Positions 1-11,114 of a stretch of DNA of 64,000 nucleotides are shown piece after piece (the first letter of the stretch is position 1; each line of letters starts with the position of its first letter). Under the pieces are notes generated by a model. The model was not told the DNA's origin. It was given only the letters and a program-made list of their open reading frames with translations, and did no database searches. The DNA comes from Morchella semilibera (Eukaryota > Ascomycota > Pezizomycetes > Pezizales > Morchellaceae), in contig WBVU01000010.1 of NCBI GenBank assembly GCA_009192285.1, forward strand, positions 804,111 through 868,110, in the 5' to 3' direction. Both the position numbers and the translations under genes were made by a program.

Positions 1-504
1 AGGCCTTCTAGTCAAAATATCAACCTTCCTTCCCTGCTACCCGGGCCTATACTGAATAATAAAATCAAACCGAGATAGAAACTCTGCCCAAGGAGTTTGA
101 CGCCTATTCAGCAATTTAGTCGACATAAAGTACTCAAGATTACGATGATCTGTAAGTACTTTGACTTGGAATTGAGCTGTCTCCAAATGAGGTCTCCATT
201 CCTCAAAGCAACGAATAATGGCCAACAACTCCTTGTCATAGATCTCGTAATTGCATTCTGCTGGCGAGTGTGTCTTAGAGAAGAAGGCGACCTGATGCAG
301 TATTCCTTCATCATTTCGTTGTGATAGTATCCCTGCCGACACATAAAATCCGATGCGTCGGTTTCCACAATAAATTCTTTTTCAGGGTCAGGATGCATCA
401 GTATGGGAGCGGTGGTAAAAGCAGTCTTGAGTTTCTGAAAAGCTTGTTCAACTTTTTGGATCCATTCAAATCGTACATGCTTTTTTATCAGAGCAGTCAA
501 CGGC
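1..504 (-). pseudogene. Ty3/gypsy connection and RNase H region (fossil, truncated by window edge)
   Basis: The minus-strand translation shows an ALIKKH connection motif, an ETDAS segment typical of the first RNase H aspartate, and further RNase H-like text ending at a [12 protein letters not shown] block near position 37. It lies on the far side of the solo LTR from the reverse transcriptase region and continues to the left edge of the window. It is broken. Confidence 0.85.
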
Positions 505-509
505 CAAGC
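505..509. repeat. Target-site duplication of solo LTR A, left copy
   Basis: CAAGC directly precedes the TG end of the LTR. The same five bases follow its CA end at 1142-1146. Five bases is the usual Ty3/gypsy duplication length. Confidence 0.9.
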
Positions 510-1141
510 TGTGACGGAGTAACCCGACGCAAAGAAGAAGATGACAATGATGACGCAGAGGAACTCGAGGAATACAGTCTGCTCGACGAGGAGGCTGATG
601 AAGACAGGAACAACACCGGGCGGGCACGAGCACAGGCACAGGCAAAGGCAAAGGCAAGAGCAAAGACACAGGAGCACAAAGCAGAGAGAGTGAGGACCGA
701 ATGGACCTCAACGAGAACGATGAGAGGTACTATGGGTTTCCTCTTGTTAGAGGAACGAATCTTAGGTACAAGAGGCTATGGCTTAGAAATAGGAGTAGAT
801 TCCTATGTACCGAGATGACAGGAAAACGAGACAGAGAGAAAAGAAAGAAAGAACTAAAGAAAACATCTAACCCCACTATTTAACACTACTCCTCCACCAG
901 TTCTCTATGACTCGGACATCAAGTCATAGAAACCCACAGAAACCCGTCGCATCCACACCTCGTATTCCTCCCCACCATCTTCGCTATTTACATTACAAAT
1001 CCATCATGCCATCGAACCTCCCAGAACCTAATGACGACACCCTCCCTTAACGCACCCCCGTCCTCGCTTAACTATTCCTAAATAATCACAGCAGCGCTTC
1101 GACTACCGAACCCTCGGGACCGATGCCAAGACGCCGGGACA
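510..1141 (-). repeat. Solo LTR, copy A (632 bp), inserted in the gypsy element
   Basis: The repeat starts TGTGACGG and ends CCGGGACA on the plus strand (TG...CA ends). It is flanked by the perfect 5-bp duplication CAAGC at 505-509 and 1142-1146. It matches copy B at 4952-5587 over its full length with roughly 10-15 percent difference by eye. The same family start is seen at 3978. Orientation is inferred from the remnant at 3978, where the inner LTR edge faces the minus-strand gag, so the family probably reads on the minus strand. A solo LTR is what remains after recombination between the two ends of a full element. Confidence 0.93.
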
Positions 1142-1146
1142 CAAGC
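1142..1146. repeat. Target-site duplication of solo LTR A, right copy
   Basis: CAAGC, the partner of 505-509. Confidence 0.9.
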
Positions 1147-2632
1147 CACTCGGGAATAAGCGTAAATAAAAACGTCGATAGAAATTGGCAAACCCAAGGA
1201 ATTCCTGAACCTCCTTCACTGTCTTTGGCGCTTCCCAATCCACAATCGTCCGCACTTTAGCAGGGTCCATCTTCATTCCTCCGGGAGTTAAAATCATGCC
1301 TAAATACTTTGTTTCCTGCACACTAAATTCACACTCCTCGGGCTTCAGGTGAACCTCATTGGCCTCTAGGGCTTCTAGTACTTGCTGCACATCCTGTTGA
1401 TGTTGCTCCAGGGTTTCCGAATAAATAAGAATATCATCAGAATAAGCAGTAGCACAACGGTCCAGAAAAGGCCGGAGAATATCGTTAATCCAGCGTTGAA
1501 AGATAGCAGGGGCATTGGTTAGACCAAAAGGCATCACCAAATATTCCCGGTGTCCATAGCGAGTTCTACGAGCCGTCTTCCACTCATCCCCCTCTTTGAT
1601 TCTAATCTGGTTATAGCCCCAACGTAAATCAAACTTGGTAAAATAATTTGCCCGTGCTAGGTTGGCCATAGTCTCTGGTGTAAGGGGAAGAGGATATCGA
1701 TCCTTAACCGTAATGGCATTTAGCTTCCGATAGTCAACGCACAAGCGTAAGGAACCATCAGCTTTCTTGACAAATAGCACCGGGGCGCCAGCTGGGGAGT
1801 TGCTAGACCTAAGAAATCTCTTCTTCAAATTATCGGCCAGATAGTCCCTCAACGCCTTCAACTCTTCCTGTGATATGCTATACATGGGACCAAAGGGTGG
1901 TGCTGTTCCTTCTTGGAACTTTATCTCATGATCATAGGAACGATGTGGTGGTAGTCTGAATGCATTAGTTTCATCAAATAACTGCCGAAAACGTTGATAA
2001 TCTATCGGAATCTTTCCGTCAGGGTTGGCAGGTATCTCCAATATTTTATTAACGGCATATAGTGTGGTTGAATAAACTTGAACGGCAGGATCCTGAGCCA
2101 ACTTCTTCAACGATCGAGGGGTAACCACTGAAATATGGGTAACTGGCCTTTCTGGTGGTGGCGTTGAAATTCCCCGAGCAACAATAGGTTTGCGATTGGC
2201 TATGCAATGTTCAAGGCATACTGATGACTGGAAGCGAATCTCATTCCTTCCACTATCAATCAGGGCCCCATGTCTTCTCATCCAAGGTGTTCTCATCACT
2301 ATCGGGTAGTGTCCTAATTTCGTAACAAAGAAAGGGCATTCCTCCACATGTCCATTAATCTCCAACTCCAACGTCACCTTCTTAATTACTTTTCCTAACT
2401 CGATAGGTCTTCTATCAATCACATCAATCTCCCTCTCAGTCCTCAAATTCTTCATTTTCAGTTCATGGCGGCGCACAAAGTCTTCATCAATAAATGCATA
2501 TCCCGACGCTCCAGTATCAATCAAGGCATAGGTGGGTACAATAGATTTTTTATTTTGCGAAATAGAACAGACTACAATCAATTGATTCCCATCCATCTCC
2601 CCTTCTGATACTGAAAACGTAGAAATAGACAC
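1147..2632 (-). pseudogene. Ty3/gypsy protease and reverse transcriptase region (fossil)
   Basis: The segment opens with a retropepsin-like domain (DTGAS motif) and continues into a reverse transcriptase. The finger motif LCVDYRKLNAI, the PFGLTNAP motif and the catalytic YSDD box are all readable. It ends at the point where the solo LTR 510-1141 is inserted. In the family this region makes the protease and the polymerase that copies the element's RNA. It lies directly downstream of gag, as expected for Ty3/gypsy. Confidence 0.9.
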
Positions 2633-2670
2633 TTTAGAAAAAACTTTAGGAGGTCCCTGGGCTATGCCGT

Positions 2671-3916
2671 TTAGGCCAGGGACGAATCTTTTAACTCCTC
2701 CTCATCTGACAATAGATCCTCCTCCTTTTCCTTCTTCTCCTTCTTCGCTTCCAGCAACGCTCCCCTCATCCGAGGTGCTATCCTTCCCGAAGGCGAAAGC
2801 TTACAGTCTCTAACCAAATGTCCAACCCCCCCGCAATAATAACAACGATTCTCCACGCGACGTGCCTCCCTTTCTCTAGGGTCCGGGCGACGATAACTAT
2901 TAGACAAGTCCATGGGAACAGCTCCTCCAAGAGTATAGGAAGGGTGGGCCGCTGGCGCAGCACTCTTCGGTGGTGGTTGGGGTGGTCCTCGTACGACTGG
3001 GGATGTTGCTGGTGCAACGGGGGGACGAGGAGCAAAGGAACGCGGAGCAGGGGCACTTGGAATCTGAAAACGAAATCTCCCCATCCTGGCCTGTAGCGCT
3101 CGTTGCTTGTTATCAAGACGTTGGAGTAGCAGCCCGCAGTCCTTAATTGTGGTTGGTGTTTCATTCTGAATCATCAGGGCCATTAGGGTCCTGGTTAAGT
3201 CCCTCCAGCAAACATTCAATTTTAGCCGCCTCATTGAACTCAGAGTCGGCAGCATATCGCTGAAACTCTGCAAAGTACTCAGAAAAGGTGTGTTGGCGCT
3301 GCCTGATCTCCCTCAAGTTACGAGCGGCAGTGGCGGCGCGGTCTGCATCCCCAAAAGCATTATCCAAAATTTCAAAAAACTCCGCCATGGAATCAAGAGC
3401 GATTCCTTCCTCCGTAATATAAACTAAAAACTGATCCGCCGCTGGTCCCTCCAGTCGAGAAATAGAATATGCCAATTGTTGGGCCGAGGTAGGAAAACGA
3501 TCGAAATTGGCTGTGAGCTTAATTTGTAACTGCCTCTGGAAGGTTCTGAGAGTCTTGCGATCGCTCCGGTATTTCTCCGGGTCAGGAAGTTTCTCTGATT
3601 TAGATGGCTTGGTTAAGTCGTCGTGGAGCTCCTCTAGACCTCCTTTGACTCCTTCTTGCAGCTTCTTGATTTTAGCCCGTAGTCCCTGGATTTCCTTGTG
3701 GAACTCGGCCCGGCCTTGTTCGGTTTCGGAGTGATGGGTGGTGATGTCGACCGCATATTGCTGGACCCCTCTAGTATGCGCTCTTTGGAGGAGGGCATAC
3801 GCTTGCTTCGCTTCCTCTATTGCGGCGGGGTCCACTTCAGGGTGAGCGACAAAGAACCCTTCGAGATCCGTATGGAGCTTTTGATAATCAAATACATTGG
3901 TAGCTGGAGAGGTCAT
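2671..3916 (-). pseudogene. Ty3/gypsy gag region (fossil)
   Basis: This is the gag part of the minus-strand element. The first two thirds are helical and charged, as in fungal gypsy capsids. The distal part is rich in proline and alanine and carries a CCHC zinc knuckle with the spacing C-X2-C-X4-H-X4-C, which binds nucleic acid in the family. It begins about 60 bases from the inner edge of the LTR remnant at 3978, a normal leader distance. It is broken. Confidence 0.85.
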
Positions 3917-3977
3917 GGTAAACTATGGTGCGAGGAATTCGGACTGTGCCAGTCGAGTAAGAGTGGTCTTGTCTTAG

Positions 3978-4049
3978 TGTGACAGAGTAATCCGACGCAA
4001 AAAAGAAGATGATAATGATGACGCAGAAGGTCCCGAGGAGCACAGTCTA
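3978..4049 (-). repeat. Truncated LTR edge of the gypsy element
   Basis: About 72 bases match the beginning of the solo LTRs (TGTGACAG start) and then diverge abruptly into the plus-strand element. Its position just outside gag suggests it is the inner edge of the gypsy element's own LTR, the rest having been lost or replaced. Confidence 0.75.
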
Positions 4050-5880
4050 CGCGATGCATAACTGCGGGAAGTGCAGCGTAAAGTTTAAGTCCAAAAACGC
4101 CCTCTTTCGACACCTCAAAGAAGCAAACCATTACCAAAGAGACTCAAAGGCAACGGAGAGCTCAAGAACAATCGTGGAATCAAACTCTACCTACACGTCA
4201 GACCCTGAAGATAGAATCCTAGATTACCAGTACATGACCCTGAACATTACATTCAACCCAGACTCAGGAGACACTTATGAGATAGTGGCGGATATCGGCA
4301 TCGGCAACTCTGCCATTGACGCCGAATTCCTGCAAGCTAATGTTCCCAACGCTCAAATGATACCCCTTAAATCACCCAGGGTCGTTCGCGGAATCGGAGG
4401 AGGATCAGTCACGGTGGATAGGCTAGCACTAGTCCCCACCTACTTCATCAGTAACGGTAACACCCTGAGCAAACTCAAAATTACATACCACGTCTTTAAC
4501 GACCTGGGATGCAATCTATTAATTGGTAACGACGTCTTCCTATCCGAGTCAGCTGAAATAAGGTTCAATCAAGGCCATCTAGTCCTAGGTTCATGCAACA
4601 ACATGAAGATATCAATCAGGGTCACGATGCGCGATCGAGCCTCAAAAGTCATAGTACGGGTAACAAGCAAGTGTACGGTACCCCCTAGAAGCACCTACGT
4701 CCTACCTATAAGGTTAAATCGCACACTAGACCCTGCCCAAGACTACATTTTCATCGGTAAAAAGAAAGCCATATCTGGGCATTCATGCGGATCAGGGATA
4801 TTCCTCCACGATCAGGCAAATGTGGTCTTCACAAACCTCACCGACGATACACTCACAGTCTTTAAAAACACAGTCATTGGATGCGTTAACAGCATCAGTC
4901 CCGCCGACTTAAGGAAGGCTTGGCCAAAAGCTTCGCAGGAAATTAGAGCATTGTGACGGAGTAACCCGACGCAAAGAAGAAGATGACAATGATGACGCAG
5001 AAGGCCTCGAGGAGCACAGTCTCAGGACGAGGAGACTGACGAAGACAGGAGCGCACCGGGTAGGCACAAGCACAGGCACCGACAAAGGCAAAAGCAACTT
5101 GAAGGACAAGAGCACAGGAACGCAGAGCAGGGAAGGTGAGGACCAGAGGGACCTCAACTAGAACGATAGGAGGTACTATGAGTTTCCCCTCGTCGGAGGA
5201 TCAAGTATTTGATACGAGAGGCTAGGGCTTGGAAATAGGAGTAGATTCCTATGTACCGAGATAACAGGAAGACGAGACAGAGAGAAAAGAAAGAAAGAAC
5301 TAAGGAGAACATCTATCTCCGCTATTTAACACACCTCCTCCACTAGTCCGCTATGACTCACACTTTCGCTCATAGAACCTCATAGAAACCCGTCGCTACC
5401 ACACCTCGTAATCCTTCCCACCATTCCCGCTATTCTACATTACCAATCCATCACGCCATCGAACCTCCTAGAACCCAATGACGACACCCCCCTTTAGCAC
5501 ACCCCTTCCTCGCTTAACTATTCCTAAACAATCACAACAGCGCTTCTACTACCGAACTCTCGGGACTAATGCCAAGACGCCGGGACAAGCATATTTTGGT
5601 ATGGGAGAAGAAACCCACACACCCAGGCCAGATATACAAGAGAATTCCAAACCTACAGAGAGGGTATTGGAGCAAAATCGGCCTAGAATAATACCAGTTA
5701 TATCAGGAAAAGGCGACACCCGCAAACTTACTCAAGACACCCCGTACGCAAGGCCCCATTGGTTAGATCAAGAGTTTACCCCTGTCTACCCCTACCCCCT
5801 AGCGGAAGGTATTACCACGCCAGATATCACGGAATCTAGCTGGGTAGAAGTCAATATTAGCAAAACTGACCTGACCATGG
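4050..5880 (+). mobile_element. Second retroelement-like fragment with C2H2 finger and retropepsin-like domain (fossil)
   Basis: A plus-strand coding segment (about 4057-4951) shows a C2H2 finger near its start (C-X2-C, H-X4-H) followed by a domain that resembles retroviral-type aspartyl proteases, with an ADIGIG site and an LLIGNDVF flap-like end. A further proline-rich coding-like segment lies at 5593-5880. A 636-bp solo LTR (4952-5587) with perfect target duplications sits between the two. The element is incomplete: no reverse transcriptase is seen in the window. It may belong to a gag-pol of another Ty3-like family or to a domesticated zinc-finger/protease gene. The retroelement reading is preferred because of the setting. 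Confidence 0.6.
4952..5587 (-). repeat. Solo LTR, copy B (636 bp)
   Basis: It has the same TGTGACGG start and CCGGGACA end as copy A, and is flanked by the perfect 5-bp duplication AGCAT at 4947-4951 and 5588-5592. It is in the same orientation as copy A. With copy A and the remnant at 3978 it gives three members of one LTR family within 5 kb. Confidence 0.93.
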
Positions 5881-6130
5881 TGTTCTATGAGTTTCTGAGC
5901 AGAGGTTCTATGAGTCAACGTCGTGTTTGTATTTCTAATAGAAGGATTTCCTTTGTGTTCTATGGGTTTCTATTTGATGAGTCAGCGAAGAGATTTTGGG
6001 GCTATATATAGGGAGCTCTCTCCCTCGCTTGTAGGGATTTTCTTTCTTTCCTTTCTTCTTCACGCAACCTTCTTGTCCTTTAGTCAATACAAAGCTTTAG
6101 AACCTCTAGCGACTCATGAGTCTTCCCGCC
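5881..6130 (+). promoter_or_regulatory. LTR-like promoter segment with TATA box
   Basis: A stretch starting TGTTCTATGAG contains a clear TATATATA box at 6003-6010, followed by a pyrimidine-rich leader. Its repeated TCTATGAG words resemble, in inverted orientation, the CTCATAGAA words inside solo LTR B (about 5370-5390). This suggests a related LTR in the opposite orientation at the end of the plus-strand fragment. The right boundary is not clear and no terminal duplication was found. Confidence 0.4.
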
Positions 6131-8446
6131 TCTACTTCCTGAAAGGAAGGAGGAAAACCTATAGCTCCGTTCCGTCCCACGCCCGGTCTCGCTTCGCTCC
6201 TCGTCTGATCGCTCTGTCGGCCGCCTCGTTTCGCTTAGCTCCTTCCACCCCGTCTCGTGTTGCCTTGGTTGTTTACCTTGGCTTTCCCCGTGCCTGTCCT
6301 CGCCTCGCTCCGTGATAGTCACACTACCCCGCCAGAAGAATCCTTTCATAAAAGTTCTCCTGTATACGCAGATGACCATAGATATAGCATCCCACCATTG
6401 GCGTCGCAGAGGTTCCCGCTCCTAAATACACAGATGCAGACAGGGCTCTGCAAACTGGTATGGATGCTGAAAAAGGGAACCACTCCGCCCGGCTTGGCCA
6501 CAAAACTCTGGTCCAGCCCGACTGGCCCATAAACAAGATCGACAGTCACAAATCCATTCCCTATAGACACTACCGTGTAGCCTCTACTGCTGCCTTTTTC
6601 CACATAGTAAATTACCTTTTGTGCCCCGCCTGCAGCTGCTCAAGGACAGTAGTATATCACCAATTAACCTTACTTATCATGCCACAACTATCATTGTGAT
6701 CCAAAAGTACGTGGAAATTAGACACGAAGGACGCAACGCCCCCCCTTATTACTTAATGAATCCAACAAGATAAACTAAGGAATATAGACACTGAAGAACC
6801 TATTAGCCTTAGTGAACGTGCTGCTTCCCCTCAAGCTGGGAGTCTCCTGTTAATATTGAAGGATTCCAACGCTCTACAATCCCACATTTCCGGGACAAGT
6901 GCCGGAAAACACCCTTATTCTCATCATAATTTGGCTTTTGAATCAATATCTTACAGAGATTACCGAACACCCTTAGTCAAAGCCCCGAGGAAGAATCGAG
7001 GCGCATGTGGGGCTCTTCGAGACAGAGATAACTCAGCCTAACCGTACAATATCTCAACCTCAGTATGCCCATGAGCTATACACCCAAACCCAGCATCCTC
7101 AGCACAAATCCCTAACCCCATCATCAATACAGGCCCCCGGGACTAGGTTCTGAGGCTCTCAGGACTTTGAATATACCAAAAAAGCGGTCCCGTAACCTGA
7201 ACCCCCGCCTATAGGCTGCGTGCACCTCGTATTACCCTACATTCTGAACCCTGACTGCATTGATTCCGGTGTACCCTTCTGCTGTTTGCTAGCTTAGTTA
7301 CTCTCAAACCCTGATACTTTGTCGGCTGGTATGATAAGGGGTGAGATCATGTTGATATCGTCTTGCCTCCTGTTGTCATCACCAAATTATTCCAGATCAC
7401 GAGGTTGGACTTAGAAATGGTCACAACCTCTCAGATTTGTAGGTCTCGCAAGGAGCGCGGACTCAAGGCAGGCCCCGGGGCGGGGAGACGTCGTGGACTT
7501 AACCTATGGGCCTCCAATTGCCGGCTAAGCTCATTGGCAGTCAGGTGGGAGTAGAAGGGAGAAAGAGAAAAGATAATGGGATCATCTAATGATTCATTGA
7601 CGAGCAAATTGTGGGGTAACGTTTAGTCGTAAACAACAAAATTTAAGAGTTCGTCCAAAAAATCGCATTCCCATGAGTAGATTAAACCTAGAAGTATTCT
7701 ATATACGCTCATACAGCCGGATCTCTCTATAAGGGTGACCGACGCGAATTGATACCCTTATAGAGCGTTTAGCCTTATATATGAGTTGAGTTTGTGACCT
7801 CGGAGGCCAGCACCGTCCACGAACCTGTACTACTAATAAAGCAGCTACCTCATAAGAGGTGCCTTTATAAGAAGAGTCGACTATTCACCTTATAATTCAA
7901 ATGCTACTAATAAAACCTACACGGTTTGCGGAGAGGTTTTTATATAGCCTTTGGTCATCAAACACTAGATGATCATATTCATAAATTATCACTCGACGGT
8001 ATCTCCAAGTGCGGGCGAGTGACAGGACGTGATTATGTTACATGTAATTTCCGCGGGAATAGGTTCCTACAAACTTTGCGGAGACTTATCCCAGCCGCAG
8101 GCGGTTGTGTAAATTCAGGTGTCAAAACACCAAAAATAGCGGTAACAGGTTTGTTGAGCCCAATCCCAACTTAATACCTTGGACCAGCGGCCTAACGATA
8201 ACCTCCGCTCTTTTCCAGGCAGCCTTGGTAATCTCATGTTTCTGCGGGCTACATATCGCCCTGAAATTCGTCAGGTGTAGAATACAACTTTGCACAGTGC
8301 TTTTGATTTGATACCCTAGAAGCAAAAAAAGAAGAGGAAAAAGAAAAACCCTAAGACGCGCGCAAAACAGAAAATTTAGTTCACGAAAAATTTCGAATTT
8401 CTTTCATTATTTTTCTATGCCACGAATCAACGCCCCTTCAGCCAAA
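6131..8446. other. Gene-poor region with one coding-like fragment and one perfect hairpin
   Basis: No recognisable gene. On the minus strand 6346-6645 translates into a coding-like sequence (GNGFVTVDLVYGPVGLDQSF, then a cysteine-containing beta-like stretch), but I recognise no family and no start or splice sites could be settled. It may be a fragment of a small secreted protein gene. A 12-bp perfect inverted repeat lies at 7725-7765. The part 8200-8446 is the likely downstream flank of RPL17. Confidence 0.4.
7725..7765. repeat. Perfect 12-bp inverted repeat (hairpin)
   Basis: CTCTATAAGGGT at 7725-7736 and its exact reverse complement at 7754-7765 are separated by 17 bases. There is no gene next to it whose terminator it could be, and no flanking duplication was identified. 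Confidence 0.7.
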
Positions 8447-9457
8447 TTAAGCGGTGATTCTCCTCTGCTGGCCAAGAGCACGGCCCCTCTGCCTGGAGTT
8501 AAGGCGGACGACAGCGTTGTCCTCAGCCTTAGCCACGGCCTCCTCGGCCTCCGAAACGATCACCTCAATGTGGCAGGGATTTGACATGTAAGGGTTGATC
8601 TAATGCATTTTGTCAGTAACACATCCCTTTTGGGGTATTGGAGGTGTTCAACATACACGTCCATGTGCGCGGTAAGTCCTTCTCCTCTGCTTGGGGGCTT
8701 GGTTGACCTGGATGTGGGAGATCTGGAGGTTGGAGGTATCGAGACCCTTGGTGTCGGCGTTGGCCTCAGCGTTGCGGAGGAGACCGAGAAGGAACTCGGC
8801 GGACTTCTCGGGCCAGCGAGCGCGGGAAACACCGAACTGCTTGCCTATAGAGAAACGTCTGTTAGCTCTACCACTGTAAAAACGAGTGATGGCATGCGCT
8901 TAGAGCAGCGATATGTAGGGCCGTAGTCGGGTAACAGGACGAAAAGCTATTTCCCGCGGACATGCGCCCTTCAATCCTCTCTTCTAATCTTCCAAGCATT
9001 TTCCCAGCCTAAAGCCCCATCCGCGAATTCCAAGCACCAGCCCTCTTACAAAACCATAACTTCCGAGAAAAAAGGACCTAAACCCACCTTGAGCGCAACG
9101 TCCTGTACTTCCAGCGTACCTCCTCATTGGGACAGCCTCTTTGTGCTGCTTAACGTTCTCTAAGAAAGCAATGGCGCGAGAGAGCTTCATGCGAGTGATG
9201 GCCTGAGCAGTCTCACGGGTGTTCTTGAAAGAAACGCGGAGAAATGAGCCGCGAGACTTCGCAGACTTGGCCTCGTTGTTGGGGGTAGCAGCGTAGCGGA
9301 CCTGGATATTATCAAAGATTCTTGCATGTCAGCTTTCCATCCTTTCACAATTGATTCCGTTCCCCCATTTCCCGCAAATTTCCTAGACCCCCACCCCCAC
9401 CCTTCCAGAAATTTGAACCGCGAAGCTGGTAAAAAATTACGTGGAAAAACTGACCAT
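8447..9457 (-). CDS. RPL17: 60S ribosomal protein L17 (uL22)
   Basis: Cytosolic large-subunit ribosomal protein lining the peptide exit tunnel. Coding exons on the minus strand are 9455-9457 (just the ATG), 9088-9301, 8657-8844 and 8447-8599, giving 185 residues, the usual length. The protein starts [19 protein letters not shown] and shows [51 protein letters not shown] and the eukaryotic tail ending RRITA. The start was placed because exon 2 opens with V-R-Y directly after an AG acceptor, and an upstream ATG followed by a GTCAGT donor at 9454 supplies the methionine. All splice junctions keep frame. Expression is expected to be high and constitutive. No frame defects were seen. Confidence 0.95.
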
Positions 9458-10238
9458 CGTGTTTTGAAAATTTCCTTAAGCCGGGGAGGGGATTCGTGGT
9501 TGTCGTGGTTGGTTGTCTTTGGATTCTTAGGGACTCGTCCGTCGTATCTGGATCAGCCAGGGAAATTTTTGGAGGGATTACCTGACCAGTGTGCTTTTGT
9601 GGTCGGGACTGTCTTTTGGCCTTGGCAGCCCAGGTGGTTGCTGCCCTACACATAATTAAGCCACACAAAGCTATATTGGGTAATTGTGCTGCACTACCTT
9701 ACCTTTTAAGTATATGTAGGTATATGTATGTAACCTATTCATTACCATTTGTATAGTTTAAGTAGCGAACACGTAGAGGTACATAACTGTAGCGAGTAGC
9801 TTAGACCTACTATCAAAATGAAGGTCTGGGGTAGTCTCGTGATGGTGGTGGTGGTTGTGACCAATAGCTTTTCGGAGTTTTTGGCATAGCAACCTGGGAT
9901 TTTGGGCTCATTGGCATGGTACAAACTTTTTATGTAGGCTTAATAAATCCGGTTTCAACGCAACCAAATGTTAGGTACCAAAAGGGAGCCCATCCCTTTG
10001 TATTCAATAACTGTGGCTAATATGGGAGCTTTCCAGTTGAAGGAATCCAGCTATATTACGTCCGTTTTGCCTTCCTTAGTTAGGGCTCTTGCCAAAAGGA
10101 TACCCTTAAGGACACAAAACCGTGCGGACACGCTGCAGGTTCTCAAATTGCTGCTGTGCTATTAAAGCTCTATTTTACTTTGAATGGACTTCATGATGGA
10201 GGACAGTTCTTACATCTCCCCCTATACCTCAAATCTGT
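9458..10238. other. Intergenic, no feature seen apart from RPL17 upstream region
   Basis: This holds the presumed RPL17 promoter and 5' leader (about 9458-9660) and otherwise AT-rich sequence with short repeats such as GGTATATGTA around 9710-9730. No coding signal was found. Confidence 0.5.
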
Positions 10239-11114
10239 CTACAAATTACGCTCCGCCAAAATGACCCACTCATCAATCGGTTTGCTAGTCGGGACCTGTG
10301 ATTTGCTCACAACGTTAACGCTGTTCAGCATCTAGTGCAGAGAAAGCCCCGGTTGGGCAGCAAATGCACTTACCAAGAGAAGCTTTCCTCCTTTCCAACC
10401 GCTCATCTCAGGCTCTGGATTGGGACCGGAAACTCCTGAAAGTCTAACGCCAGCACTAAGGACATCATTTTCCATGGCCTTCGACACATCTTCCGGGACT
10501 GGCCATAGATTTGAATAGACAATCGAGAGATGGGGCGTAAATTTCTCCCGCGCCCACTTCTCCGCATCTTCCCTCGACTGTCCGCCAAATGCGAACTTTT
10601 CGCGGCATTCAATTGCGAGTGCCATAAGGGAATCACTCTTCTCCAGGTGAAGGGTTCCGCGCGTAAAAAATGTTTCTCTATGATCACTTTTACCTCAGTA
10701 ACCTAACGAACAAGGAAAGGAATCTCAGGCACGTATAGAGAGACAAACCCGATCACCATGGAAGTAAACCTGGTGTTAGGAAGTTCCTTGACATCAATAC
10801 TGTCAAGGGTCTCTTGGGGATCCAAGCTAGGGGGAACTTCAGCAGTTATAGTAGCATGTGGGCGAAATTTTGGGACCTTTTCATCCCCAAAATGAGCAGG
10901 AATAGTGCTGGTGATGAGCCTAATTAACGCAGCCTCAAGAGGGGTTCCCGCGGGAGGGCATAACCAAATAGAAGCTACGGAATTTCAGTATCAATAAATA
11001 TTTATATCCGATTGCTACGGAAGGAGCTGCTGAACTCACAACCTAGCTCAGAAGTATATCAGTGGGAGGTGGGAGATAGTAGTCTTTATGAAGCAGCGAT
11101 AACTTACCACCCAT
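10239..11114 (-). CDS. CPD1: 2',3'-cyclic-nucleotide 3'-phosphodiesterase (2H phosphoesterase family)
   Basis: Hydrolyses ADP-ribose 1'',2''-cyclic phosphate and related cyclic nucleotides left over from tRNA splicing. Proposed exons on the minus strand: 11108-11114 (ATGGGTG), 10757-10974, 10374-10702 and 10239-10295, about 202 residues. The protein opens MGASIWLCPPAGTPLEAAL, like yeast Cpd1 (IALWYCPP). It has the two catalytic H-X-T/S motifs: PHATIT (about residue 50) and PHLSIVYS (about residue 135). The end is LLLVPTSKPIDEW and a short tail. Exon 3 is one base short (or two long) for its reading frame: the conserved text switches frame at a (CG)3 run near 10660, which may be sequence error. 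The exon 2/3 junction is therefore the least certain part. Confidence 0.82.

Larger units (their letters stand above)
1..4049 (-). mobile_element. Broken Ty3/gypsy LTR retrotransposon, cut by the left window edge
   Basis: Read on the minus strand, the order is LTR remnant (3978-4049), gag (2671-3916), protease and reverse transcriptase (1147-2632), then a connection/RNase H segment (1-504). This is the Ty3/gypsy gene order. Integrase and the far LTR, if present, lie beyond the window. Visible family marks are a zinc knuckle in gag, a DTG protease site, the YSDD reverse transcriptase motif and an RNase H-type ETDAS motif. A solo LTR (510-1141) has inserted between reverse transcriptase and RNase H, so the element was already resident when that LTR family was moving. 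The coding region carries a few breaks besides this insertion and is treated as a fossil of moderate age. Confidence 0.9.
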
